Assembly (NCBI RefSeq): GCF_000373625.1
Contig: NZ_KB891987.1
Span: forward strand, 859,081 to 923,080
Origin: Streptomyces sp. LaPpAH-108
GTDB lineage: Bacteria; Actinomycetota; Actinomycetes; Streptomycetales; Streptomycetaceae
Direction: 5' to 3'
DNA: 64,000 bases
Shown here: in pieces, positions 52,904 through 61,548 of the stretch
Layout: every line of letters starts with the position of its first letter
Position numbering within the stretch: position 1 is the stretch's first letter
Notes under the pieces: model-generated
What the model saw: only the letters and a program-made list of their open reading frames with translations
Told to the model about the DNA's origin: nothing
The model's database searches: none
Made by a program: the position numbers and the translations under genes

Positions 52904-53227
52904 ATGTACATCAGGGGCGACCACGCCGAGCTGGTCGTCGGGGGCCGCCTCGACGTCCGCAGCGCGGCGGACGCCCGTACGGTCCTGCACGCGGCCGTCG
53001 ACCACGGGATCGGCGATCTCGTGCTCGATCTGTCGGAACTGGACTCCTGGGACGCCACCGGGCTCGGGGTGATCATGGGCGCCCACCGGCGGGCCGGCCG
53101 CTGCGGGCGCCGTCTGGTGCTGCGCGACGTGCCCGCGCAGATGCAGCGCCTGCTGGTCGCCACCCGGCTGCACCGCATCCTCGCCATCGAGGGCGGCATC
53201 GGCGTCGAGTCGCTGCCCCGGGTGTGA
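52904..53227 (+). CDS. STAS-domain anti-sigma-factor-antagonist-like protein
   Basis: A 107-aa single STAS domain, like SpoIIAA/RsbV, which release sigma factors by binding anti-sigma kinases. The core LDLSELDSWDATGLGVIMGA (residues 41-60) holds the switch site: in SpoIIAA it is D-S-S-G with the second Ser phosphorylated; here it is D50-A51-T52-G53, so the acceptor would be Thr52. No partner kinase is adjacent. ATG at 52904 behind GGGGAG; an in-frame GTG at 52853 would add 17 residues. Next comes the large P-loop-like membrane protein. Confidence 0.88.
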   Translation: MYIRGDHAELVVGGRLDVRSAADARTVLHAAVDHGIGDLVLDLSELDSWDATGLGVIMGAHRRAGRCGRRLVLRDVPAQMQRLLVATRLHRILAIEGGIGVESLPRV

Positions 53228-53509
53228 CCGGCGGGCAGTAACGGTCCTTCCTGTGCGCGCGGTTCGCCGCGGGAAGCCGCAAGGCCGGACACGGACGCCC
53301 AACCGCACGTCGGGGGCATTCCTCACCGGACCGTGATCTCTCGGACCCCCCGGCACCCCGCTCTGTCGCGGACACCGTCCGAAGGTTTAAGGTTCGGTCG
53401 CCCGCTGCCTCGCATCCCTTCGAGCGGGCCCGGACCAGAAGCGACAGCGCGATGTGCGGCAGGCCGGTGGGGGCCGAGACAGGGCACACGACGCTTTTGG
53501 GGAGAACCC

Positions 53510-56008
53510 ATGGACCCGATCACTCCGGGAGCCGAGGAGCACGACCGGGCGCCGAGCCGCCGGCCGCCCCGCGACTCCCTCACCGCCCACCTCGTCCAGA
53601 GCGCCCCGGCCCTCGTGCGGACGACCCGGATCGTCTCCGGCGACTTCCTGCTGACCGTCAACCCCGTCGACGGCAGCGAGATCGCACCCGTCCCGCCCGG
53701 CACCCCGGGCACCGGCACGCCCCGCAAGCGCAGCGCCGAGGAGCGCGCCGAGGCCGAGTACGCCGCCCTGCCGCCCGGCGCCGAGGACTTCGAGGTCGAG
53801 CTGCTGGCCCGTCAGGAGCTGCGCGAGAGCCTGGTGCGGCTGCTCACCCGGGGCCGCTCCGTGCGCCTGACCGGCGCGCCCGGCGCCGGTCGCACCGCGC
53901 TGCTCGACCTGGTCGCCGAGGACTGCACCGACGTCGCCCCCGACGGCGTGGTCCGGCTCACCGGCGCCCACCGCACCGCCGACGACCTGCTGCGCGACCT
54001 CTTCCACACCGTCTACGACGCCCCGCACCAGCGCCCCGAGCCGGACGAACTGCGCGCCCTGGTCAAGGAGATCGGCGCCGTCGTCGTCGTGGACGACCTC
54101 GAGTTCGGCGGCGCCTCCCTCGCCGACCTCCTCGACTCCGCCCCCGAGTGCGCCTTCCTGCTCGGCGCCACCCCCGACATCCCCGCCCCCGCCGCCGACC
54201 TGGAGGTCGAGGAGGTCGAACTCCCCGGCCTGGACCGCAAGGCGAGCGTGGAGATCCTGGAGCGCACGCTCGGCCGCGCCCTCACCGAGGAGGAGTCCAA
54301 CTGGGCGGGCGACCTGTGGTTCGAGTCCGAGGGCCTGCCCCTCCGGTTCGTCCAGGCGGGCGCCCTGCTCCGGCAGCGCGAGCAACTGCGCGCGGGCGCC
54401 GGGGTCGTGGACGAGTACGGCGTCTTCCAGGACGTACGGCCCGCCGTCGAGGCGGTGTTCGGCAGGCCCGTCGAGGAGGACGAGGCCGAGGAGGTCCCGC
54501 TGCCCTCCCTCGGCGAGGCCGCCGCCCCCGCCCCGCTGCTCGCCTCCCGGCTCAGCGCCTCGGCCCGCGCCACACTCCGCTTCGCCGTCGCGCTGGAGGG
54601 CGAGGTGCCCCACCAGGCCCATCTGCCCGCGCTGGTGGGGGACACCCACGCGGACGCCGCGCTCGCCGAGCTGTCGGCCTGCGGCCTGGTCTCCCGCGCC
54701 GGTGCCCGCTACCGGCTCGCGACCAGCGTGCGCACCCAGCTGGAGGCCGCCGGATACGGCGACGACGCCGCCGGGCACGCCCTCACCGCCGCCCGGCACT
54801 ACGCCTGGTGGGCCGGTCACCCCTCGGTCGCCCCCGAGCGCGTGTGCGCCGAGGCCGACGCCGTGCTCGCCGCCCTCGCCCTGCTCGCCCCCGCCGTACG
54901 GCCGCGGCCCGAGGGCGACGGCGAGGCGAACGCGGAGGACGCCGAGGAGAACTGCGCGGTACGGCTCGCCCACGCGGCCTGCGCCGCCTTCGCCGCCGGA
55001 CTGCACTGGAACGCCTGGCAGCGCACCCTGCGGGTCGGCGCCGAGGCCGCGAGGCTCGCCGGTGACACGGCCGAACAGGCTTACTTCCACCACGAGTTGG
55101 GCGTACTCGCGCTGTGCGAGGGCCAGTTGGACCGGGCCCGTACCGAACTGGAGACCTCCCAGCAGCTGCGGACCGCGCTCGCGGACAAGCGGGGCACCGT
55201 CGCGGGCCGCCGCGCCCTCGCGCTGGTCGCCGACCGCGCGGGCGATCTGCCCGCCCTGGCCGCGCTGACGGCCGCCGAGGCGTCCGAGACCCGCTCCGAC
55301 CCGACCGTCCCGGTGCCCGTCGCGCTGTACGGCTCCTCCGGCGCGGGCACGGTCACGATGAGCCCGGCCGCCGAGGACGGCCGCCCCGGGTTCCGCAGCG
55401 TGGCCCGGCGCAATCTGGTGGCCGCCGGGTCCGGCGCGCTCCTCGTCGCCGTGCTCGGCACGGTCGTCACGCTCGGCATGACCTCGCAGCAGAACGCCGA
55501 CCGCGATCCGGCGGGCAGCGTGGAGATCGACCCGTCCGCGACCCAGGGTCTGGACGACGGCAACCTGGGCGCGGTGCCGAAGAAGGACGACGCCAAGGCC
55601 CGCCACACGTCCGCCCCGAGCGCCCGCTCCACCGACCCGGGCCCCGACGGCACCCTCGGCACCGCCGACGACCCGACCCCGTCCGCACCGGCCACCACGG
55701 CCGCCGCCGACCCGGGGGAGACGAAGGGCACGGGCGGCGGGAAGCACTCCGAGAAGCCGGAGCCGAAGCCGAGCCGGAGCACCAGCAAGCCGCCCACGAA
55801 GCCGACGTCGAAGCCCAGCGGGTCGCCGAAGCCGACCAGGACCCCCACGACCCCGCCCCCGACGGAGACGGCGGACCCGACCCCGACGGAGACCGATTCC
55901 GACCCGGAGACCTCCACCTCCGCCAGCGGGCCCGCCTCCGCGAGCGCGTCACCCGTGGAGCGGGGCTCCGCCGATCCGTCGAGCAGCGGCCCCGGCGAGG
56001 TCATCTGA
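53510..56008 (+). CDS. P-loop NTPase-like membrane protein with Pro/Ser/Thr-rich outer tail
   Basis: An 832-aa protein. Residues 95-290 look like an AAA/STAND ATPase: Walker A LTGAPGAGRTALLD has Arg128 where Lys is standard, and a Walker-B-like VVVVDDLEF lies near 190. Residues 330-610 are helical with winged-helix/TPR-like character (AYFHHELGVLALCEGQLDRA). One TM helix lies at about 638-660, and the last 170 residues are a Pro/Thr/Ser/Lys-rich tail predicted outside the membrane. It resembles signal-transducing STAND proteins reduced to one membrane chain. ATG at 53510 behind GGGGAGAACCC. Conserved in Streptomyces as I recall, next to nucS. Function unknown; loss of the P-loop Lys may abolish or alter hydrolysis. 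Confidence 0.78.
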   Translation: MDPITPGAEEHDRAPSRRPPRDSLTAHLVQSAPALVRTTRIVSGDFLLTVNPVDGSEIAPVPPGTPGTGTPRKRSAEERAEAEYAALPPGAEDFEVELLARQELRESLVRLLTRGRSVRLTGAPGAGRTALLDLVAEDCTDVAPDGVVRLTGAHRTADDLLRDLFHTVYDAPHQRPEPDELRALVKEIGAVVVVDDLEFGGASLADLLDSAPECAFLLGATPDIPAPAADLEVEEVELPGLDRKASVEILERTLGRALTEEESNWAGDLWFESEGLPLRFVQAGALLRQREQLRAGAGVVDEYGVFQDVRPAVEAVFGRPVEEDEAEEVPLPSLGEAAAPAPLLASRLSASARATLRFAVALEGEVPHQAHLPALVGDTHADAALAELSACGLVSRAGARYRLATSVRTQLEAAGYGDDAAGHALTAARHYAWWAGHPSVAPERVCAEADAVLAALALLAPAVRPRPEGDGEANAEDAEENCAVRLAHAACAAFAAGLHWNAWQRTLRVGAEAARLAGDTAEQAYFHHELGVLALCEGQLDRARTELETSQQLRTALADKRGTVAGRRALALVADRAGDLPALAALTAAEASETRSDPTVPVPVALYGSSGAGTVTMSPAAEDGRPGFRSVARRNLVAAGSGALLVAVLGTVVTLGMTSQQNADRDPAGSVEIDPSATQGLDDGNLGAVPKKDDAKARHTSAPSARSTDPGPDGTLGTADDPTPSAPATTAAADPGETKGTGGGKHSEKPEPKPSRSTSKPPTKPTSKPSGSPKPTRTPTTPPPTETADPTPTETDSDPETSTSASGPASASASPVERGSADPSSSGPGEVI

Positions 56009-56045
56009 CCCGGGCGGCCGGGGCGGCCACCGCAGCGCTACGGGA

Positions 56046-56717
56046 TCAGAACAGCCGCAGCTTGTCGTCCTCGATGCCGCGCATCGCGTCGTAGTCGAGG
56101 ATCTGGCAGTTGATGCCCCGGTCCGTGGCGAGCACGCGGGCCTGGGGCTTGATCTCCTGGGCGGCGAAGACACCGCGCACCGGGGCGAGGTGCGGGTCAC
56201 GGTTGAGCAGTTCGAGATAGCGGGTGAGCTGCTCCACGCCGTCGATCTCACCGCGCCGCTTGATCTCGACCGCGACCGTGCCGCCGTCGGCGTCCCGGCA
56301 CAGGATGTCGACCGGGCCGATGGCGGTCATGTACTCGCGGCGGATGAGCGTGTAGCCCTCGCCGAGCGTCTCGATGCGGTCGGCGAGCAGCTCCTGGAGG
56401 TGCGCTTCCACGCCGTCCTTGATCAGACCGGGGTCCACCCCGAGTTCGTGGGAGGAGTCGTGCAGGATCTCCTCCATCGTGATGATCAGTTTTTCGCCCG
56501 CCTTGTTGATGACGGTCCAGACCCCGCTGTCGTCCCCCGTGCCCTCCTTCAGGGTGCAGGGCGGCGACATCCAGTTGAGGGGCTTGTAGGCCCGGTCGTC
56601 CGCGTGGATGGAGACGCTGCCGTCCGCCTTGACCAGGATCAGGCGGGGAGCCGAGGGCAGGTGGGCGGTGAGCCGGCCGGCGTAGTCGACCGAGCACCGG
56701 GCAATGACGAGACGCAT
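56046..56717 (-). CDS. nucS: NucS/EndoMS mismatch-specific endonuclease
   Basis: A 223-aa nuclease that cuts both strands at mismatches and stands in for MutS/MutL in Actinobacteria. N-terminal dimer domain: [20 protein letters not shown] and LNWMSPP. The C-terminal RecB-like nuclease has [20 protein letters not shown] with the catalytic Asp and E-x-K (about 153-172), then [16 protein letters not shown] at 56717 fits the family start [12 protein letters not shown]. Convergent with the preceding gene (37 bp between stops). Confidence 0.95.
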   Translation of the reverse strand: MRLVIARCSVDYAGRLTAHLPSAPRLILVKADGSVSIHADDRAYKPLNWMSPPCTLKEGTGDDSGVWTVINKAGEKLIITMEEILHDSSHELGVDPGLIKDGVEAHLQELLADRIETLGEGYTLIRREYMTAIGPVDILCRDADGGTVAVEIKRRGEIDGVEQLTRYLELLNRDPHLAPVRGVFAAQEIKPQARVLATDRGINCQILDYDAMRGIEDDKLRLF

Positions 56718-57014
56718 GGTCGGCAACGCTACTCGACGCGCCCCCGTGCACGCGATTCGCCCGGAGTCCGTTCCGCACCGCCCGCCCCGATCGCCCAGTG
56801 GGCCACCCTATTTGTCCCTGGAAACTCTTGTTCATCCCTGGCCGATTGTGACCGCAGAGCGACCGTTCCATATACGCATTCTGCTGGTGTGGTCACCGAC
56901 GGTTGCCTACCGTAGGAATCGGGGGGCGCGGTAGGTGTACCGATCGTCCGGATGTCGCGTACTCCCACATCTGTCCGGCAACCCCTGCCCGTCGGGGGTG
57001 CGAGAGGAGAACCC

Positions 57015-57407
57015 ATGTCGCTCGACGTCTCACCGGCCCTACTCGAAAAGGCCGAGCGAGGCGAGGTCGACGACGCAGAATTCGTCGACTGCGTCCGGAC
57101 CTCCCTGCCTTTTGCGTGGGAGATGATCAGCGCCCTGGTGGCCCGGCTGAAGGTGGACGGCGGACCCTTCGCCGACAACCAGACGCCCCCGCCGGACGAG
57201 CACGCGCGCGGTGAGCTGCTGCGCGTGCTCGCGAGCGACGCCATGCGCGGCGCCCTGCAGCGGCACTTCGGAGTGCGGCTCGCCTTCCAGAACTGCCACC
57301 GGGTGGCGGTGTTCCCGCTCGACCCCTCGGCCGACGAGACGCTGGCCCGATTCACCTCGGTGCGCAGCCAGTTGCTCAACCAGTCGCCGGAACTCCGGGA
57401 CTGCTGA
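57015..57407 (+). CDS. SCO5389-family conserved protein
   Basis: A 130-aa soluble acidic protein: SLDVSPALLEKAERGEVDDA at the start, VRTSLPFAWEMISALVARLK in the middle and CHRVAVFPLDPSADETLARF near the end. The family is conserved in Streptomyces at this position and named after SCO5389; no function is known. ATG at 57015 behind GAGAGGAGAACCC. Divergent from nucS by 297 bp that hold a TACCGT box (56909-56914) and no other gene. Confidence 0.85.
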   Translation: MSLDVSPALLEKAERGEVDDAEFVDCVRTSLPFAWEMISALVARLKVDGGPFADNQTPPPDEHARGELLRVLASDAMRGALQRHFGVRLAFQNCHRVAVFPLDPSADETLARFTSVRSQLLNQSPELRDC

Positions 57408-57494
57408 CGGCCCGGCCGGTCTGCCGCTCCGCCCCGCGCAGCCCGCGCGGCGCCGGAGCGGCGGGCACCCCGGCGGCCCGCGCCGGACGGCCGC

Positions 57495-58523
57495 TCAGCG
57501 CAGCTGGGGCAGCACCTCGGCACCCAGGCGCCGCAGGTTCTCCTCGGTCGCGTCCAGATCGCCCGACCCCTCGGTCAGCAGGGCGAACCGGGAGATACCG
57601 GTGCGCTCGGCCGTCGCCGCGAGCCGGTCGGCGGCGAGCCGGGGAGTGCCCACCGGGTGCAGCCCGCAGAGCAGTTCGGTGTAGGCGAACGGGTCGCGCA
57701 TCACGCGGGCCCTGCCGTCCACCGTCATATGCGCGTCGAGACCCTGTTTCAGCCAGCCCGGCATCGCCTTCAGCAGCGTCTCCACCGCGTCCGTGCGCCG
57801 GTCCGCGAGCTGGCAGACCCCGGCCGAGACGTGCGCGGCCCCGGAGATCTCCTCCCCGGAACGGCCCGCCGCCCGCGCCTGCCGCCGCCACAGCCCGACC
57901 ATCTCCGCCTTCTCCTCGTCCCCGATGTGCATCCCGAGCAGCATCGGCAGCCCGCGCTCGGCGGCCAGCCGCACACTCGCGGGCGAGGTGCACGCGACGA
58001 CCACCTCGGGCCCCGGCGTCTCGGTCAGCGACTCCGAGGGGCGCGGTACGACGGGCACCTCGCGGAACCGGTACCGCTCGCCCGAGGCCCCCACCGACGG
58101 CTCCCGCAGCCAGCGCAGCAGCAGGTCAAGCGACTCCGGGAAGCCGCGCTCGTACGCCCCGAGGCCGGTGCCGAACACCTCCAGGTCGACCCAGGGGCCG
58201 CCGCGTCCCACCCCGAGGGTGAAACGGCCGCCGCTGGTCAGATGCAGCAGCGCCGCCTGTTCGCCGACGGCGACCGGGTGGGCGGTGGGCAGGACGGTGA
58301 CCGCCGTGCCGACCCGGATCCGGCGGGTGCGGCCGAGCAGCAGGGCGGCCAGGGTGATCGCCGACGGGCAGGTCCCGTACGGCACGAAGTGGTGCTCGGC
58401 CAGCCATACGGCGTCCAGTCCGGCCTCGTCGGCCACCTCCGCCGAGCGGACCGCCCGGTGCAGGGCCTCCCCGGGCCCCTGGCCCGGGAACTGGGCCGCC
58501 AGGACAAAACTTCCTACACGCAT
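57495..58523 (-). CDS. LLM-class (luciferase-like) flavin oxidoreductase
   Basis: A 342-aa TIM-barrel protein of the bacterial luciferase superfamily, which use reduced FMN or F420. Landmarks: RVGSFVLAAQFPGQGPGEAL at the start, DAVWLAEHHFVPYGTCPSAI (about 37-56), IRVGTAVTVLPTAHPVAVGE (about 70-89) and RFTLGVGRGGPWVDLEVFG (about 101-119). The AEHHF block is the classic luciferase-like signature. ATG at 58523 behind GCGGGAAGTG. No adjacent pathway genes, so the substrate is unknown. Confidence 0.9.
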   Translation of the reverse strand: MRVGSFVLAAQFPGQGPGEALHRAVRSAEVADEAGLDAVWLAEHHFVPYGTCPSAITLAALLLGRTRRIRVGTAVTVLPTAHPVAVGEQAALLHLTSGGRFTLGVGRGGPWVDLEVFGTGLGAYERGFPESLDLLLRWLREPSVGASGERYRFREVPVVPRPSESLTETPGPEVVVACTSPASVRLAAERGLPMLLGMHIGDEEKAEMVGLWRRQARAAGRSGEEISGAAHVSAGVCQLADRRTDAVETLLKAMPGWLKQGLDAHMTVDGRARVMRDPFAYTELLCGLHPVGTPRLAADRLAATAERTGISRFALLTEGSGDLDATEENLRRLGAEVLPQLR

Positions 58524-58766
58524 CGCACTTCCCGCTTTCTCGGCTCCGACCGGAGCTCCCCCGCTCTCGGCATAACCACATGACACGTGCCCAGGACACG
58601 GCTCGGCAGGGGGATTTGCGGATTGTCTGCAGAATGGTCGGTTCTCTGCTGGAATGGATCGCCCCTGAAGGGGACTTGTGCGGGTTGGTTCTTTACGCCT
58701 GCCCGCCGGGGCGCCGCGTAGGCTGGACGCGGACCGTACTTCCTGTATAGCCCCGAGAGGTGTCCC

Positions 58767-59099
58767 GTGTCCCCGCGTCGCAACCGACCGAAGGCAGCCG
58801 GAGCGTCCGGCCGCAGCGCCGAGGACGACGGAGCCGGCCGGTACGGCGGCTGGCAGGCCAGCGAGAGCTGGCGGGGCGAGGACTGGAGCGTGCGCCATGT
58901 CGCGGGGGCGAGCGCCGAGGGCAAGACCTACCGCTGCCCCGGCTGCGACCAGCTGATCCCCTCCGGCGTCCCGCACGTGGTGGCCTGGCCCGAGCACGCG
59001 GGCGTCGACGACCGCAGGCACTGGCACAAGGCCTGCTGGAACGCGAAGGACCGCCGCACCACGAGGGTGCGACGGCCCGGTGGCGCGCCGAGGTTCTGA
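58767..59099 (+). CDS. small zinc-ribbon-like protein
   Basis: A 110-aa basic protein. An Arg/Ala/Gly-rich N-terminal third, then WQASESWRGEDWSVRHVAG. A compact metal-binding-type core has CPGC (about residues 57-60), His at VPHVV, and HWHKACW (about 85-91), suggesting Cys/His zinc coordination. Often mis-annotated as an ATP/GTP-binding protein; I see no P-loop. GTG start at 58767 with CGAGAGG upstream. Possibly nucleic-acid binding. Divergent from the LLM gene. Confidence 0.8.
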   Translation: MSPRRNRPKAAGASGRSAEDDGAGRYGGWQASESWRGEDWSVRHVAGASAEGKTYRCPGCDQLIPSGVPHVVAWPEHAGVDDRRHWHKACWNAKDRRTTRVRRPGGAPRF

Positions 59100-59152
59100 C
59101 CCGGCGCGGACTCCCGTCCGCAGGGCGTCCGGAGGTATCCGCGGGGCGTGGG

Positions 59153-60016
59153 CTACACGTCCCGGGTCCGCAGCAGCGCGTACGCCGCCGCGTAGGCCGC
59201 CCCCGTCACGCCCAGCATGATCCACAGCGGCTCCCAGCCCGAGGGCCCGGAGTGGCTGAGGGTGTTGTCGTAGAAGACGCCCATCTGGCTCGGGATCGAG
59301 TACTCCAGCAGCAGCTCCTGGACCCGCTCCAGCGAGGACGTGTTCATGAACAGGGCGATCACCAGCGGGGCGAGCACCGCGCCGATCATGAGGGTGATGG
59401 CGCCCGCCGAGTGCCGGATCATCGAGCCGACCAGCAGCGAGATCAGCCCGATCAGCGCGATGAAGAGGCTGATGCCGACCGTGGCCTTCAGCCAGTCCTG
59501 GGTGGTCGGCGACTGCACGCCCTGACCCTCCAGGAGGGAGGTCTGCACCAGGGCCGTCACGGTCACGGTCACCAGCGTCACCACGAACGCGAGGGCGAAG
59601 AACACGATCGACTTCGCGGCGAGCACCCGGCCCCGGGTCGGGCACGCCGTCATCGTCGTACGGATCATGCCCGTGCCGTACTCCGAGGCCGTCGTCAGCA
59701 CGCCCAGCGTGATCACGCAGACCATGCCGAGCAGCAGCCCGAAGAAGCCCATGGCGAGCGCGGTCGAGCCGGACAGCTCGGCGTTGGTGCCGTTCAGGGC
59801 GAGCGCGACCAGCAGACCGATGCCGAAGACGAGCAGGACGAACACGCCGAGCGTCCAGATCGTCGAACGCACCGACTTGATCTTCGTCCACTCCGAGGCC
59901 AGCGCGTGCCCGAGGTGGGTGCGCACGATCGGGATGGGCGAGCTGTAGCCGGGGTACGGACCGCCGCTCACGGCGGCCGAGGGTGCCTGGGGCAGCGAGG
60001 TCTTGTGCGTGCTCAT
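59153..60016 (-). CDS. ABC exporter permease subunit
   Basis: A 287-aa permease of the ABC-2 superfamily with six hydrophobic segments and a hydrophilic N-terminus of about 40 residues (HALASEWTKIKSVRSTIWT leads into TM1). Blocks such as TTASEYGTGMIRTTMTACPTR (about 110) and AAKSIVFFALAFVVTLV are typical of the two-gene exporters of Streptomyces. ATG at 60016 overlaps the ATPase stop (ATGA), so the two are one transporter. Substrate unknown. Confidence 0.9.
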   Translation of the reverse strand: MSTHKTSLPQAPSAAVSGGPYPGYSSPIPIVRTHLGHALASEWTKIKSVRSTIWTLGVFVLLVFGIGLLVALALNGTNAELSGSTALAMGFFGLLLGMVCVITLGVLTTASEYGTGMIRTTMTACPTRGRVLAAKSIVFFALAFVVTLVTVTVTALVQTSLLEGQGVQSPTTQDWLKATVGISLFIALIGLISLLVGSMIRHSAGAITLMIGAVLAPLVIALFMNTSSLERVQELLLEYSIPSQMGVFYDNTLSHSGPSGWEPLWIMLGVTGAAYAAAYALLRTRDV

Positions 60017-61281
60017 CGGGCGTCCTCGGGCTGGGTCGGTTCGGCGGATGCGGCGGCCTTGTCACCGGCCCCGCCCGGCTGCGCGGGCTCGGCGGCCGGG
60101 GCCGGCTGCGGGGCCGGGGGAGCGGCGGCGGGCGCGGGCTGCGGCTGAGGGGCCTGTGCGGGCGCCGCGTACGGGTTCGGGGCCCCGGCACCCACCGGCC
60201 CGTACCCGCCGCCGTACGGCCCGGGGGCCGGGCTCTGCGGGGCGTACGGGGTGCCCGGCTGGGGCGGCGGCGGGGCGTACCAGCCCGGCTGGCCCTGGCC
60301 CGGCACCGGCATCGGGGGCTGGATGCCCGGCGGCAGCGGCTGCTGGAGGCCCGAGCGCTGGTCGGTGGTCGAGCGGTAGTCGACCACACCCTGGGTCATC
60401 CGCATGTACGCCTCCTCCAGCGACGCCTGGTGCGGGGACAGCTCCCACAGCCGGACGTCCGCGCTGTGCGCGAGGTCGCTGATGCGGGGCAGTGCGAGGC
60501 CGGTCACCCGCAGCGCGCCGTCCGGCTCCGGCAGCACATGGCCGCCCGCCTCGGTGAGCGCGGCCGTCAGCTTCTCGCGCTGCTGCGGCTCGCTCTCGGG
60601 GGTGCGCACCCGCGCGAAGTCCGCGGAGTTGGCGGAGATGAACTCCGTCACGCTCATGTCGGCCATCAGCTGGCCGCGCCCGATCACGATCAGATGGTCG
60701 GCGGTCAGCGCCATCTCGCTCATCAGATGCGAGGAGACGAAGACCGTACGGCCCTCGGCGGCGAGCGCCTTCATCAGATTGCGCACCCAGAGGATGCCCT
60801 CGGGGTCGAGGCCGTTGACCGGCTCGTCGAAGAGCAGCACCTGCGGGTCGCCGAGGAGGGCCGCCGCGATGCCGAGCCGCTGGCCCATGCCGAGCGAGAA
60901 GCCCTTGGAGCGCCGCTTCGCCACCTCCTGGAGGCCGACGACCCCCAGCACCTCGTCCACCCGGCGGGCCGGGATGCCGGACAGCTGGGCCAGGCTCAGC
61001 AGGTGCTGGCGGGCCGAGCGGCCCCCGTGCACCGCCTTGGCGTCGAGCAGCGCGCCGACCTGGCGGGGGGCGTTGGGCAGCTTGGCGTAGGGATGGCCGC
61101 CGATCGTCACCGTCCCGGCGGTGGGGTTGTCCAGCCCGAGGATCATCCGCATGGTCGTGGACTTGCCCGAGCCGTTGGGCCCGAGGAAGCCGGTCACCGC
61201 GCCCGGACGCACCTGGAAGGAGAGGTTGTGCACCGCGGTCTTGTCACCGTAGCGCTTGGTCAGGCCTGCCGCCTCGATCAT
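60013..61281 (-). CDS. ABC exporter ATPase with Pro/Gln/Ala-rich C-terminal tail
   Basis: The product has 422 aa. The ABC domain is complete: Walker A GPNGSGKSTTMRMI (about 34-47), signature FSLGMGQRLGIAAAL (about 132), Walker B VLLFDEPVNGLDP (about 154) and His in VFVSSHLMSE. After about residue 300 the chain turns into about 120 residues of Pro/Gln/Ala/Gly/Tyr-rich sequence (PPPPQPGTPYAPQSPAPGPY), disordered and unusual for an exporter ATPase. ATG at 61281; GTG 61290 would add three codons. Together with the permease it forms an exporter of unknown cargo. Confidence 0.9.
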   Translation of the reverse strand: MIEAAGLTKRYGDKTAVHNLSFQVRPGAVTGFLGPNGSGKSTTMRMILGLDNPTAGTVTIGGHPYAKLPNAPRQVGALLDAKAVHGGRSARQHLLSLAQLSGIPARRVDEVLGVVGLQEVAKRRSKGFSLGMGQRLGIAAALLGDPQVLLFDEPVNGLDPEGILWVRNLMKALAAEGRTVFVSSHLMSEMALTADHLIVIGRGQLMADMSVTEFISANSADFARVRTPESEPQQREKLTAALTEAGGHVLPEPDGALRVTGLALPRISDLAHSADVRLWELSPHQASLEEAYMRMTQGVVDYRSTTDQRSGLQQPLPPGIQPPMPVPGQGQPGWYAPPPPQPGTPYAPQSPAPGPYGGGYGPVGAGAPNPYAAPAQAPQPQPAPAAAPPAPQPAPAAEPAQPGGAGDKAAASAEPTQPEDAR

Positions 61282-61447
61282 GCTCCGCACCCATCGGAAG
61301 GTTCAGGACAGCGGGGCGCACGCCCCCGTAAGGGTTAGGAGGATAACCGGGCGCTGACGGTTCCGCCCAAGAGAAAGTAAAGCCAGAGCTTCACCCGGCG
61401 TGTCCGAAAGTGTCCGGAAGGGCCGGCCGGACACCGTGACGATCATG

Positions 61448-61506
61448 CCAGGACCGGGCGAAGCCCCCTGCCGACTGCAACGGAAGGGGGCTCCGCCAGG
61501 TCCTGG
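61448..61506 (-). terminator. long hairpin terminator after filP
   Basis: Outer arms CCAGGACC (61448-61455) and GGTCCTGG (61499-61506), inner GCG-AGCCCCCT (61458-61469) and AGGGGGCT-CGC (61485-61496), giving about 19 paired bases. It lies 42 bases after the filP stop. A 12-bp unit GTCCTGGCGACC is repeated twice from about 61500. Confidence 0.75.
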
Positions 61507-61548
61507 CGACCGTCCTGGCGACCGTACGAGACAGCTGTCGCGCGGGTC

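Noticed and set aside
48822..53227. A single operon of PduO, ABC exporter and 3-hydroxybutyryl-CoA dehydrogenase
   Set aside because: The TetR and dehydrogenase genes are on the other strand, and the PduO gene has its own promoter-like box. No functional link is evident.
58767..59099. ATP/GTP-binding protein
   Set aside because: This is a label I have seen for homologues, but no P-loop is present. The Cys/His pattern suggests a zinc ribbon instead.
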